This document shows, piece after piece, positions 7,828-16,539 of a DNA stretch of 58,910 nt (position 1 is the first letter of the stretch; every line of letters begins with the position of its first letter). Source of the DNA: Actinomycetes bacterium (GTDB taxonomy: Bacteria > Actinomycetota > Thermoleophilia > BMS3ABIN01). The stretch covers positions 1-58,910 of the forward strand of contig JAJYOG010000010.1 in the NCBI GenBank assembly GCA_021785935.1. Reading direction: 5' to 3'. A program made the translations under genes and the position numbers. The notes beneath the pieces are model-generated. The model was given only the letters and a program-made list of their open reading frames with translations. It did not search any database and had not been told where the DNA came from.

Positions 7828-9462
7828 TTAAAACCAATGGCGCAACCACCACTTCTCAAACGCTACCTTGCCCCAGTGGGCGGGACGGGTGGGTGGATAC
7901 ATACGCACAGCCGGCTCCGGCTCGGCATAAAAGTTGCCGGCGGCAAAACCGGCCTTGCCGGCGCCAAGCTCCAGCCAGCAGAATCCTTTGCCATTGAATG
8001 AAGCCCCGGGCTGATCGCCTTCGATTTCAGCGACGATGCGCTCGGCTGCGACCTTGGCTTCATAATGGGCAAAGACTCCCGCCATGGGCAGGTTCTTGCC
8101 GTTTGCCAAGCGTATGTTGTTGACGTCGCCGATCGCATATACGCCTTCGTTTTCGGTTGCCAGAGTGTGCGGATCGACGTGAATCCACCCCGAAGAGCCG
8201 AGCAGGCCAGAGTAACTCACGACCTCGGGAGCACGGTGGGGAGGAACAGCGAGGAGCAGATCGACTTGCTCGGGTTCACCGGTGGATGAAGCGATCGTGT
8301 GATCGCCGGGGCTTATCCACTCGAAGGTGAACAGCGGATGGTACTGGATGCTGCGTTTGCTCAGGACTTTTGTTATAGCATCGCCCATCGCCGGCCCTGC
8401 AACGGGCATGGGCTGGTGCTCGGGGGTAAAGATATGAACCTCTGATCTGTCCCGCACGCCCTTTTTGCGCAGGAAAGAATCTACCAGAAGCGCTGCTTCG
8501 TATGGCGCTGCGGGGCATTTGAAAGGTATGTCCGTTACCAGCACACCTACCTTGCCGCCTGAAAACTCGTTCAGGGCGGCGTGGATCTTTGCCGTGCCTT
8601 CGAGGTCATAGAGGTTGAGGGCCATTTCTTCGAAACCCATCACCTCTTCCGGAGCCAGCTCGGCGCCGAGGGCCACTATTAGAAAGTCATAATCAACTTC
8701 CTGCGACGGGGTTCTCACGACTTTACTGGCCGTATCGATCTGCACCGCCGGCTCGTTGATGAACTCGATCCCCTTCTTGGCCAGGTCTGAAAGCGGCCGC
8801 TGGATCTGGCCCGCGCTGCGCAGGCCGACGGCGCGCCAGAGCAGCGACGACTGGAAAAGGTGGTTGGGCTCGCGGTCCAGCAGGATGATGCGATGGCCCT
8901 TGGGTAGCTTCTTGCGCAGGTGATAGGCGGCAACCAGGCCACCGGCTCCACCCCCGAGGATAAGAATGTTGGCGCCCCACGTCCTGCCCGCGCGCCGCGG
9001 CGCGGCCCGCGGCGCGGGCTCCACCTCGCCCGGCGCTTCCGGTTCTTCGTACAGCTTTTCAACAGCTGCTGAGAAACCGGTTTCGTTGAACTCGCTCTCC
9101 CACAGAATTACCTTGCCGTCTGGGCCTACAAGAATGGAATAAGGCACCCAGCCATTGCTCAGCTGCTTGAATAGAGCCCCATCTTCATCAGGAATCACAT
9201 CGAAGGGCAGCTTGTACTCTTCCTTCCATTGATCGCAGGCTTCCTTCGTCTCATACGGGCCTACATAGACGGCTGAAAATCCTTTGGAGGAGAAGCGCTC
9301 ATACAGGCGCTTTATGGCGGGAGCCTCCCGCCGGCAACCCTGTCACTGACCCTTCCAGAATACGATCATTAATCCCTTGTCGGGGGCGGGCAGGCCTAAC
9401 TCCTGCAGAGGAATGATTTGCCCTTCAGAAACGCCTTTTTGGCTTTCATCGATGACTCTCAT
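7828..9462 (-). CDS. Selenoprotein candidate: thioredoxin-like domain (UxxC) fused to SQR-like flavoprotein
   Basis: A 544-residue two-domain protein if the in-frame TGA at 9345-9343 is read as selenocysteine (residue 40). Residues 1 to about 140 form a peroxiredoxin/thioredoxin-like domain: IVFWKGQ-U-QGCRREAP puts UGA exactly at the first Cys of the FWxxxCxxC redox site, with Cys43 as partner. After a Pro/Ala/Arg-rich linker, residues from about 163 form an FAD-dependent NAD(P)H/sulfide:quinone-oxidoreductase-like domain with GGGAGG (170-175), a Cys in PFKCPAAPYE (about 316), YAIGDVN and GFCWLELGAGKAGF. The ATG at 9462 has AAAGGAG nine bases upstream. A GTG at 9198 would leave only a headless domain. 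It lies 14 bases after the ArsR-rhodanese gene, suggesting sulfide or sulfane-sulfur redox chemistry. Confidence 0.85.
9316..9345 (-). promoter_or_regulatory. Candidate bacterial SECIS element (thioredoxin-flavoprotein gene)
   Basis: Reading the minus strand: UGA (9345-9343), ten bases, then GGCGGG-AGGCU-CCCGCC (9332-9316), a perfect 6-bp stem with a 5-base loop. E. coli fdhF has a similar apical stem-loop (loop AGGUCU) about 11 bases after its UGA. The second UGA gene in this window shares the same geometry. Confidence 0.75.
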
Positions 9463-9476
9463 TTGCGATTTCTCCT

Positions 9477-10160
9477 TTATTTAGAATCATTTTGCCTGGC
9501 TTCGACTGGCAGCCCCCTGGCGAGCCAGTCTGGCACACCTTCCGACAAGCGAGTTGCCGTAAAACCATTCTTGCGTAACATCTCCACAGCTTCGATAGCC
9601 AGCACGCAGTATGGTCCGCGGCAGTAAGAAACAATCTCGCGTTCACGCGGCAACTCGGTCAACTTTCGTTTAAGTTCCGCTAAAGGAACGGATATTGCCC
9701 CTGGAAGGTGGCCGGCCTGAAACTCTTCGAAAGGCCGCACGTCGAGGACGGTCACTTCACCATTTTTAACCCGCTTCACGAGAGCCTCCCGGTCCACGGC
9801 CTCCATTACCCCTCGCTCCTTTAAATACTGCTGGGTCACCTGCTCAATTTCCAGGAGCCGTGACTCCGCCAGTCTGCGTAGCGCAACAAAGAAAACGCAC
9901 ACTTCCTCATCCGCCAGGCTGTAGGTAACATGGACGCCCTCCTTCTGGGCCTCCACCAGCCTGGCCCTTCTGAGAACCTGCAAGTGATGCGATGTATTGG
10001 CGACGGACTGACCGGCCTGCTTGGCAAGTGCTTCTACCGTCCGTGGACCCTGGCAGAGCAGGTCAAGAATCTCCAGGCGAGGCCCGGCAGACAGTGACTT
10101 TCCCATTTGAGCCAGTTGATCGTAGATTGAATTTTTGAATTTACGCGAAGACGATTTCAT
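9477..10160 (-). CDS. ArsR-family regulator fused to a rhodanese domain
   Basis: A 227-residue fusion. Residues about 10-105 form an ArsR-type winged helix (RLEILDLLCQGPRTVEALAKQ, helix-turn-helix through ANTSHHLQVLRRARLV). Residues about 125-220 form a rhodanese domain with the active-site loop CRGPYC. Rhodaneses carry a persulfide on the loop cysteine, so this type of fusion is thought to sense reactive sulfur species. It is followed after 14 bases by the UxxC thioredoxin/SQR-like flavoprotein, and probably regulates that operon from the divergent promoter region at its 5' end. Confidence 0.9.
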   Translation of the reverse strand: MKSSSRKFKNSIYDQLAQMGKSLSAGPRLEILDLLCQGPRTVEALAKQAGQSVANTSHHLQVLRRARLVEAQKEGVHVTYSLADEEVCVFFVALRRLAESRLLEIEQVTQQYLKERGVMEAVDREALVKRVKNGEVTVLDVRPFEEFQAGHLPGAISVPLAELKRKLTELPREREIVSYCRGPYCVLAIEAVEMLRKNGFTATRLSEGVPDWLARGLPVEARQNDSK

Positions 10161-10261
10161 TTGTTGTTCAAATAATCAAATGGATATTATATTATTAATA
10201 ACACGCTATACTTTGTCAAGGCCGCCCGCAAAAAGCTTCGTTTGGTAAGGAGTACGAACAC
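10161..10261. promoter_or_regulatory. Divergent AT-rich promoter region with possible ArsR half-sites
   Basis: This AT-rich stretch separates the ArsR-rhodanese gene (minus) and the helicase gene (plus). TCAAAT occurs twice in direct orientation (10168-10173 and 10176-10181), followed by ATATTATATTATTAATA. ArsR proteins usually bind AT-rich repeats overlapping their own promoter. Assignment is by position only. Confidence 0.4.
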
Positions 10262-11623
10262 TTGGATCAGGCAACAGCACTGGCAGTTATGCAAACCGGC
10301 GCTAGCGTGTTTCTGACTGGTCAGCCGGGGTCGGGTAAAACGCATACGGTCAATCAGTATGTAAAGTACCTTCGCGCCCACAAAATAGATCCAGCCATTA
10401 CCGCCTCGACCGGCATTGCCGCGACTCATATCGGTGGCAGAACCATCCATTCGTGGAGCGGTATTGGCATCCGCAGTGAGCTTACCCCCAAAGAACTCAA
10501 GCGGATCGCCAAGAAAGGGTCCTATGCCGCCAGGCGTATCGAAGGCACCCAAACACTCATCATCGACGAGATTTCAATGCTAAACGGCAAAACGCTTTCA
10601 CACGTAGATGCCGTTTGCAGAACTGTCAAAGATGGCAGCAAGCCCTTTGGCGGCATGCAGGTAATTTTAGTTGGAGACTTCTTTCAGCTGCCGCCCGTGA
10701 CCAGGCAGAACGAACAACCGCTCTTCGCTTTTAATTCAGAAGCCTGGGATTTGTTGGGGCCGATGGTCCTATACCTCACCGAACAACACCGGCAGGACGA
10801 TGAGGCCTTCCTGTCGATTTTAGACGCGATCCGCTCAAATGATTTTCATGAGGAGCACTTTTCTCACCTCGAGCCACGTTTGACTACGCGTCATGAATGT
10901 CCTGATGGCATCACCAAACTTTTCACGCATAATGCCAATGTCGATGCGGTGAACGAGCGGGAACTGGCAAATCTTCCGGGTAAGGAACATTCGTTTCAAA
11001 TGAACAAGTCGGGTCCGGAGCAGCTTGTCGGCGCGCTTCAAAGGGGTTGCCTTTCTCCTGAGAATCTTGTCTTGAAAGTCGATGCCAGCGTCATGTTCAC
11101 CAAGAATAATTTCGCCGAAGGTTTTGTGAACGGCACCCTGGGCAAGGTAATCGCCTTCGACGAAGATAGCGATTACCCCATTGTCAAAACGCACACCGGA
11201 AAAAGAATTGAAACAGAGCCTATGGACTGGATCATTGAGGAAGATGACGAGGTCCAGGCTGAGATCACACAGGTTCCGCTGAGGCTGGCCTGGGCCATCA
11301 CTATTCATAAAAGCCAGGGGATGAGCCTGGATGCCGCCATCATGGACCTGAAGCATGTATTTGAATACGGGCAAGGATATGTTGCGCTCTCGCGAGTGAG
11401 AAATCTGGCAGGCCTTCATTTGCTGGGTCTAAACCAAATGGCTTTCCTGGTCCATCCGGATATTCTGGTTAAGGATGAGGAGTTTCGCGGGGAATCCATG
11501 AAAGTTGAAAAAAATCATACCGGGCTTTCTTCAAAAACATTAAAGGAAGAAAGGGAGCGGTTTATCCGCGATTGTGAAGGAGTGCTCCCAAAGAATAAGA
11601 ATAGATCAAAGAGGAAGAGCTAA
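10262..11623 (+). CDS. Pif1/RecD-like ATP-dependent DNA helicase
   Basis: A 453-residue superfamily 1B helicase. Walker A GQPGSGKT lies at 20-27, motif Ia around TASTGIAATHIGG, Walker B LIIDEISML near 100, motif III VGDFFQLPPV, and the C-terminal UvrD-like motifs AWAITIHKSQGMSLD and YVALSRVRN. This set is typical of Pif1-family enzymes that unwind forked or G-quadruplex DNA. The start is a TTG with AAGGAG upstream; the upstream gene is divergent, so it appears to be a single-gene unit. No replication partners are adjacent. Confidence 0.9.
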   Translation: MDQATALAVMQTGASVFLTGQPGSGKTHTVNQYVKYLRAHKIDPAITASTGIAATHIGGRTIHSWSGIGIRSELTPKELKRIAKKGSYAARRIEGTQTLIIDEISMLNGKTLSHVDAVCRTVKDGSKPFGGMQVILVGDFFQLPPVTRQNEQPLFAFNSEAWDLLGPMVLYLTEQHRQDDEAFLSILDAIRSNDFHEEHFSHLEPRLTTRHECPDGITKLFTHNANVDAVNERELANLPGKEHSFQMNKSGPEQLVGALQRGCLSPENLVLKVDASVMFTKNNFAEGFVNGTLGKVIAFDEDSDYPIVKTHTGKRIETEPMDWIIEEDDEVQAEITQVPLRLAWAITIHKSQGMSLDAAIMDLKHVFEYGQGYVALSRVRNLAGLHLLGLNQMAFLVHPDILVKDEEFRGESMKVEKNHTGLSSKTLKEERERFIRDCEGVLPKNKNRSKRKS

Positions 11624-11628
11624 CGTGA

Positions 11629-11838
11629 TCAGGGGAGATTCTGGTGACAGGCGAGGCAGTCCTTATCGGGCATATCTGGAAGCGGCTGGCCGTTAATTTC
11701 CGGATGTGCGGTTTTCTTCGGAGCCTGCGCCAGCGATTCATCGGGAGAGAGATAAAGGCATACAAGCTGCACTGAGATTGCGATTAGCATTATCAGCAAC
11801 ATACCTATGACGATGTCGAGTATCTTCTGGATTTTCAT
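11629..11838 (-). CDS. Small membrane-anchored mono-heme c protein
   Basis: A 69-residue protein with one N-terminal transmembrane helix (residues about 5-32) and a short extracytoplasmic tail ending in DKDCLACHQNLP. CLACH is a heme c attachment motif. The ATG at 11838 begins MKIQKILDIV; a longer frame extends upstream but contains non-membrane, low-quality sequence. It resembles a stripped-down cytochrome c anchor. It lies downstream, on the same strand, of a small lipoprotein gene. Function as an electron carrier is inferred from the heme motif alone. Confidence 0.65.
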   Translation of the reverse strand: MKIQKILDIVIGMLLIMLIAISVQLVCLYLSPDESLAQAPKKTAHPEINGQPLPDMPDKDCLACHQNLP

Positions 11839-11977
11839 GCTACCTGCCTCGTTTCCAGAAATTCCCCGAATTCCCCACTCTTCAACGGCTTGATGACCGT
11901 CTCTGATATTATTGGAGACTCTATCCCATCCAGCCCGGAAAACACAAGGCCTGCGGTTACTCGGTCCTGCCATCAGC

Positions 11978-12283
11978 TTATTTACACTTCGAACCACTTT
12001 TCGACGCCAGCACGCTGCCGAAAATTATCCAGGTTCCAAAGACGAATCCAAAGTTGTACCAGTTGCCGTTGTTATGGATCTCGTAGATATTATAGCTGTT
12101 GTTAAAGAGCGAGATGATGAATGATACCGGCAGGATCAATCCGTGCCAAAGACCTGGCCAGAATCCGGCGACGCCGTCACGGCCCGAAGTTCCCTGTTGC
12201 TGGTTGGACTCGGCACATCCCGCGACCAGTACGGTTAGCATCAGGACAATCAACAGACATAAGATGAGATTCCTCCAGCCCAT
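11978..12283 (-). CDS. Small lipoprotein with membrane segments
   Basis: A 101-residue protein. A lipoprotein signal ends in LVAGC (residue about 23). It is followed by a polar stretch, then GFWPGLWHGLILPVSFIISLF and a second hydrophobic stretch near the C-terminus (NFGFVFGTWIIFGSVLAS). This arrangement, with the Tyr/Asn-rich YNIYEIHNNGNWYN between hydrophobic parts, looks like a conserved small-protein family of unknown function. GGAGGATGTT precedes the ATG. It may form a unit with the mini-cytochrome 139 bases downstream. Confidence 0.7.
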   Translation of the reverse strand: MGWRNLILCLLIVLMLTVLVAGCAESNQQQGTSGRDGVAGFWPGLWHGLILPVSFIISLFNNSYNIYEIHNNGNWYNFGFVFGTWIIFGSVLASKSGSKCK

Positions 12284-12475
12284 AACATCCTCCTGGATTA
12301 TTTAGCTCTTTTACCCTCTACTATAATTTTCAAGTTCTCATCCGCCATTCCTGCAGGAGACGCAGTGGGTGACCTCGTGTCATTGTGGCAATCTCGCACC
12401 TTCGATTATCTGAGGGTTACACATTCCATCCATTTGGGCATCATTGGCGAAACTGATCATTCAAGGAGGCGGCAG

Positions 12476-12937
12476 ATGACGGCAGAGGAAAACAAGACTC
12501 TGGCGCAGCGCTACATCGAAGAAGTCTATGCCGGGGGCAACCTGGATCTAATCGACGAGCTGCTCGATACCGACGTGCGGGAACACGAGGAGTTTGGCGA
12601 TCAAAAGCCGGCCGGACGATCGGGCATCAGGGAACTGGTTCTAGCTTTCAGGAGCGCGTTTCCAGATATCAGCGTCGAAGTCGAAGATCCGGTGGCGGAA
12701 GGAGACCGGGTTTTCCTGCGCACCAATTGGACGGGCACCCATCATGGAGACTTCATGGGTATCGAAGCAACGGGCAAGCGTATCTACTTTACTTCAATCG
12801 ATGAGCTGCGGTTCAGTGAGGGAAAGATCAAGGAGCACTGGGGCGTTACCGACACCATGGGGCTGATGATGCAGCTTGGCGGGCTGGGAGCCCACGTTGA
12901 ATATCCCGGGGGCAGCTCACTCTACCTCGACGGTTAG
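12476..12937 (+). CDS. SnoaL-like ester cyclase/NTF2-fold protein
   Basis: A 153-residue NTF2-fold protein of the SnoaL-like group. Typical elements are NKTLAQRYIEEVYAGGNLDLIDELL at the N-terminus (first helices), REHEEFG with a His, FPDISVEVEDPVAEGDRVFLRTNWTGTHHGDFMGI and GKIKEHWGVTD. Family members include polyketide cyclases and small-molecule isomerases, but most are uncharacterised. The ATG at 12476 is preceded by AAGGAGG; a longer upstream extension lacks such a site. It stands alone between a divergent lipoprotein gene and a convergent glycosyltransferase. Confidence 0.8.
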   Translation: MTAEENKTLAQRYIEEVYAGGNLDLIDELLDTDVREHEEFGDQKPAGRSGIRELVLAFRSAFPDISVEVEDPVAEGDRVFLRTNWTGTHHGDFMGIEATGKRIYFTSIDELRFSEGKIKEHWGVTDTMGLMMQLGGLGAHVEYPGGSSLYLDG

Positions 12938-12949
12938 GAAGACCGGCGG

Positions 12950-14641
12950 TCAGGAAATGGGGAGGGGTTTATCCGTCCCTTCCGTGTACATCCCTTGCTG
13001 AATTACATACACGGGCAACTCAGATGAATATTCCTGCAGATCCTTCTTGAGCGTCTCCGCCTCGGCGGGATTGACCGCATAGAAGGACACCTTGTCCCAG
13101 TAATCGCGTTCATAGCGGTAACAGAGCCAGCGCCCGACCAGCACCCAGTTATCCGGGATGTGGCTTTCGCCATTTATCTCAAAGATTTCATGGTAGAGCA
13201 TGGCGATGTCCGTGCCCTCGGATTTGGTAATGTTGTCGATCTGATCCTTGCTAAGCACGTAGGCGTCTGCGGAGGGATGGTCAGCTCTGATCTGCATGCG
13301 CTCTTTGGCGACCTCGTTGGTGCCCAACCCCCAAAGGTCGACGCTTTTTATATCCGCATAATAATTGATGGCGCCGATGTCATTGAGGGCGACGGTCTTC
13401 CCCGTAAAGAACCTTTTGACAAATTCACTCATGAAGAAGTGCTGCTCGTACGTGCGCCTCGTCTCTAGAGGCGCCACCTTGTGGTTCACATATCCCCTGT
13501 TGAAAAACGGTGTCAGGAAAAGGAGCGCCAGCGGCACCGAAAATATTGCCAGCAGGACCACTCCCCTGGAGCTGTCCGGCCACTTCCTCTCCTGCAGATG
13601 CCAGAAGAGCGGGATGGCGACGGCGATGATGCCAAGCGAAACCAGGTAGGCATCGTACCTGTAATTGGGCGATGTGTTGTTCTGAAAGTGGAAGAAGACA
13701 GCGACGATCAGAATTAGGTTCAGGATCAGTGCCCGATTCCACTTGAGCACTTCCCTTTTGGTGACAGTTAGAAACAGTACGAGCCCTGATGCCAGCCCTA
13801 GGTTGAGGAAGACCGGGCTATCCATGAGCCGTTTGAGCGGCAGGTAAGCGTATCTGATGTTCGTTTTCAGCCAGGCGACCAGGGGGAAGAGGGGTGCACT
13901 GCTTTTCAGTTCCACCGAGTTGGGTAAAAACAGCGCCCCGTTGGCGACCGAGATGACGCCGAAAATTACTACCGGCAGCGCGGCCAGCCCTAGCATGGAG
14001 GCAGCCAGCAGCCAGCGTTTCCTCAGCAATAGCATCAGGAAGACAATTCCGACGATGACCAGGCTTTCGTAGCGCAAAAAAACAAAAAATGGTGTCAGCG
14101 CCAACAGCCACTTGGTATTACGGCTCAGGGAACCCCGCTCTTCAGAGGATAAAACTACCGCACTGAGATACACGAACAGGATGGTCAGCAGGATCTGGAG
14201 GCTGTGTTCCATGCCTAGCATTACCAGTGGCGCCAGCGAGGCAAAGAAGATCAGCGCCAGCAAGGTCAGGAAAATGAACAAAGGACGCAGATCCTGTTTT
14301 CGCAGGATGAAATACGCGGCCACGACTACGAGGGTCACGAACAAGATGTTCAGCAAGAACGGGGTTATAACGTTTGCCCCGAAGATGAGATAGAAGCATG
14401 TAACGATGAGAACCCAGAGCGGGGCGGAGGACGCCGACTGGAATTCGCCCGCGCTTACACCCCAATTGCCGTGAGCCGCCAGGTTCTTGGCGATTGCCAT
14501 GTGAATGTAGGCATCATCCTGGGTGTATACGAAGTGTCCATCCTGGGTGGAAAGGGAACGGTAGAGTAGAAATGCTATGGCCAGCCAAAGGATAATAACG
14601 GCCGCAACCAGCGGCCAGTATGTCATGCGACGGCTATTCAT
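12950..14641 (-). CDS. Multi-pass membrane glycosyltransferase-like protein (GT-C fold)
   Basis: A 563-residue integral membrane protein with about ten to twelve hydrophobic segments and a soluble C-terminal part of roughly 170 residues. The first luminal loop has the Asp pair in YTQDDAYIHMAIAKNLA (residues about 39-55), the usual catalytic location in GT-C enzymes that use polyprenyl-phosphate sugars, such as PMT/ArnT. The C-terminal soluble region includes KTVALNDIGAINYYADIKSVDLWGL, common in this group. It probably transfers a sugar to a lipid or surface polymer outside the membrane. It is convergent with the SnoaL-like gene and has no operon partner. Confidence 0.75.
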   Translation of the reverse strand: MNSRRMTYWPLVAAVIILWLAIAFLLYRSLSTQDGHFVYTQDDAYIHMAIAKNLAAHGNWGVSAGEFQSASSAPLWVLIVTCFYLIFGANVITPFLLNILFVTLVVVAAYFILRKQDLRPLFIFLTLLALIFFASLAPLVMLGMEHSLQILLTILFVYLSAVVLSSEERGSLSRNTKWLLALTPFFVFLRYESLVIVGIVFLMLLLRKRWLLAASMLGLAALPVVIFGVISVANGALFLPNSVELKSSAPLFPLVAWLKTNIRYAYLPLKRLMDSPVFLNLGLASGLVLFLTVTKREVLKWNRALILNLILIVAVFFHFQNNTSPNYRYDAYLVSLGIIAVAIPLFWHLQERKWPDSSRGVVLLAIFSVPLALLFLTPFFNRGYVNHKVAPLETRRTYEQHFFMSEFVKRFFTGKTVALNDIGAINYYADIKSVDLWGLGTNEVAKERMQIRADHPSADAYVLSKDQIDNITKSEGTDIAMLYHEIFEINGESHIPDNWVLVGRWLCYRYERDYWDKVSFYAVNPAEAETLKKDLQEYSSELPVYVIQQGMYTEGTDKPLPIS

Positions 14642-14914
14642 GCTTCTCTAAGGGGTTCCAGGAGAGGATTTATGCAATTTCCCATCAATATTCAACTATA
14701 CATGAGTGGAGAAGTCTTGGGAAGAATGCCGGTAGGAGCAAGTCGTGCTGCTCGCTTAGGCTGCTCGCTTAGTTCGGTAACAGTCTATTGAACGACTCCA
14801 TCCAAGTTTACAAATGCCCGCCATTTGGAATAATTAGTCGTTCCTGAGAGCTTAAATTAGGCGTCTTCCGGGTAAACTAGTAATTATTGTTACAAAGATA
14901 AGGAGGTCTTAATT
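14642..14914. other. Intergenic region
   Basis: No gene seen. It contains a tandem duplication of about 15 bases around 14751-14773 (GCTGCTCGCTTAG) and leads to the ribosome site of the desulforedoxin gene. Confidence 0.4.
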
Positions 14915-15040
14915 TTGGCTGTCGAGACTGAGGGTGAAAAGTATCGTTGCAACGTTTGTGGCAATGAGGTATTCGTTACAGTAGCGGGCGGGGGGACATT
15001 GGTCTGCTGCGGGGAGGATATGGAGAAAATCGAGGGTTGA
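14915..15040 (+). CDS. Desulforedoxin-like iron protein (41 aa)
   Basis: A 41-residue protein starting at TTG with AAGGAGG eight bases upstream. It contains [10 protein letters not shown] and, after a Gly-rich turn, LVCCGEDM: four cysteines in the CxxC...CC arrangement that binds a single iron in desulforedoxin and the N-terminal domain of desulfoferrodoxin. It is too short for common length cut-offs. Such proteins are electron carriers or iron donors in anaerobes. No superoxide reductase domain follows, so it is a free-standing carrier. Confidence 0.8.
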   Translation: MAVETEGEKYRCNVCGNEVFVTVAGGGTLVCCGEDMEKIEG

Positions 15041-15285
15041 CCTGGCAGGAAAAACAGAGCCTGTGGCGAAAATATGGCGAACCGGGAGCCGATATGGGTG
15101 ACTCGGAAAATACGACTTTTTCGGGGGGCAAATCCAAGACGTAACCTTTTTTCAGTTTTAACGTATGCCGGTTAGGAGTGGATTTTCCCGATTCGGTCCC
15201 AGAGGAAGTGATGTGCATGTAAAAAGCTTGATGTTTTTCAGTTTGAGGACGCATGTATCTTACTTTTCGATTCAGGAGGAATACC

Positions 15286-16353
15286 ATGGATAAAATTTTG
15301 AAGACGGCCAGATTCTGGTCGGTTGCGGCAGCCATCGGTCTGACTGCCGCCTTGCTGCTTGTAGCCATCGGTTGTGGTGGGGGAACTACAACCACATCAG
15401 CTACGACCGCGACCAAGGCAGCGTCCCCGGGAACTGTTTACGTGGCGGTAACTGGTTCTGGCGAGCTGTCAGCCGGTACCGGCAATATGGGATTTGCGGT
15501 GGTCGACCTGGCCACCAAGAAGGTTCAGATGATGAACCTGCCTGAAGCCAAGGCGCCCCACGGCATCATCTTCTCTCCTGATACAATGACCGCCCCTGAT
15601 ACTCGTGGGCGTGTAGCAACGGAGAAACCCAAAACGATTCTAATGGGCAACGCCGATGGCGGCAGTGTCCTTGTAGTTGATCTTGCCACCAACAAAACCA
15701 CAAAGACCATCAACGCGCCTTCCGGCGCCAAGCTGGCAATATGCGGTATGGAGAAGGGCCCGGATGGCAAGATCTACCTTGCCAGCATGGGCGACGGCAT
15801 CGTCTATCAGGTTGATACAGCCGGCGGAACTATCACCGCAACTCCGGTTGGCGGCGGTGATACCACGCAGAGCATCTGCGGCATCGCCTGGTCGGCTGAT
15901 GGCAAGTATGCCTACCTGAGCAACATGTTCAATCCCAACGATCCCAACCAGGCCGGCTATATCGCCAAGGTCTCCTGGCCCGATGGCAAGCTCATCAGCA
16001 AGATCGAGAACGTCACCAAGGCTCCGGGTACCGGCAGTGCCGCGCCGATGGCGCATCAGTCCGAAGTAACGCCGGACGGCAAGTACATGTACGTAACCGA
16101 TGGCATCGACGGATCCGTGGTCAAGATCGACATGTCTACTGAAAAGATACTGAAGACGATCCCGGTTGGCAAAGAGCCCCACTCAATCGTATTCAGCTCT
16201 GACGGCAAGAAGGCTTACATCGCCGTTCGCCATGAGCCGGTTGAGAACGAAAGCAGCGTCTTTGTCTACGATGTCGACAAGGATCAGGTCATCGACCGCA
16301 TCCCCGGCATCCAGGCGCCTCTGATCTGCGGCCTGATCTTGGACGAGTCGTAG
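15286..16353 (+). CDS. YVTN-type beta-propeller lipoprotein
   Basis: A 355-residue secreted protein. The lipoprotein signal ends VAIGC (about residue 30), followed by a Thr-rich linker. The rest is a beta-propeller built from repeats of about 40-50 residues with strands such as GFAVVDLATKKVQMMNLP, YVTDGIDGSVVKIDMSTEKIL and PHSIVFSSDGKKAYIAV. Propellers of this class are found in cell-surface proteins and in electron-transfer enzymes; without ligands or partners the role is open. The ATG at 15286 has AGGAGG upstream, better than the earlier in-frame ATG. A strong hairpin follows the gene. Confidence 0.85.
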   Translation: MDKILKTARFWSVAAAIGLTAALLLVAIGCGGGTTTTSATTATKAASPGTVYVAVTGSGELSAGTGNMGFAVVDLATKKVQMMNLPEAKAPHGIIFSPDTMTAPDTRGRVATEKPKTILMGNADGGSVLVVDLATNKTTKTINAPSGAKLAICGMEKGPDGKIYLASMGDGIVYQVDTAGGTITATPVGGGDTTQSICGIAWSADGKYAYLSNMFNPNDPNQAGYIAKVSWPDGKLISKIENVTKAPGTGSAAPMAHQSEVTPDGKYMYVTDGIDGSVVKIDMSTEKILKTIPVGKEPHSIVFSSDGKKAYIAVRHEPVENESSVFVYDVDKDQVIDRIPGIQAPLICGLILDES

Positions 16354-16401
16354 GGATAAAGTCAGGATGAACACGGCACAGTCGTGGAGATAGAGCTAAG
16401 T

Positions 16402-16431
16402 CCGCGCCCCCACCTTTTGGTGGGGGCGCGG
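16402..16431 (+). terminator. 13-bp hairpin terminator after the propeller gene
   Basis: CCGCGCCCCCACC and its exact complement flank a TTTT loop, 49 bases after the stop codon. No long T run follows, but the stem is very stable. Confidence 0.75.
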
Positions 16432-16539
16432 CTCTATTAAGGGAAAAACAAAATCAGGATGGCGGAAACGCGGCATCCGGAATCGTAAGCCAGCGTCAAA
16501 AAAATGTTAGAGAATATGTTGTTTTTAGAGGATTATGTT

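Noticed and set aside
15038-15040. TGA of the desulforedoxin gene as possible selenocysteine
   Set aside because: The protein is complete at this point, there is no following redox motif and no hairpin at the spacing seen in the other two genes.
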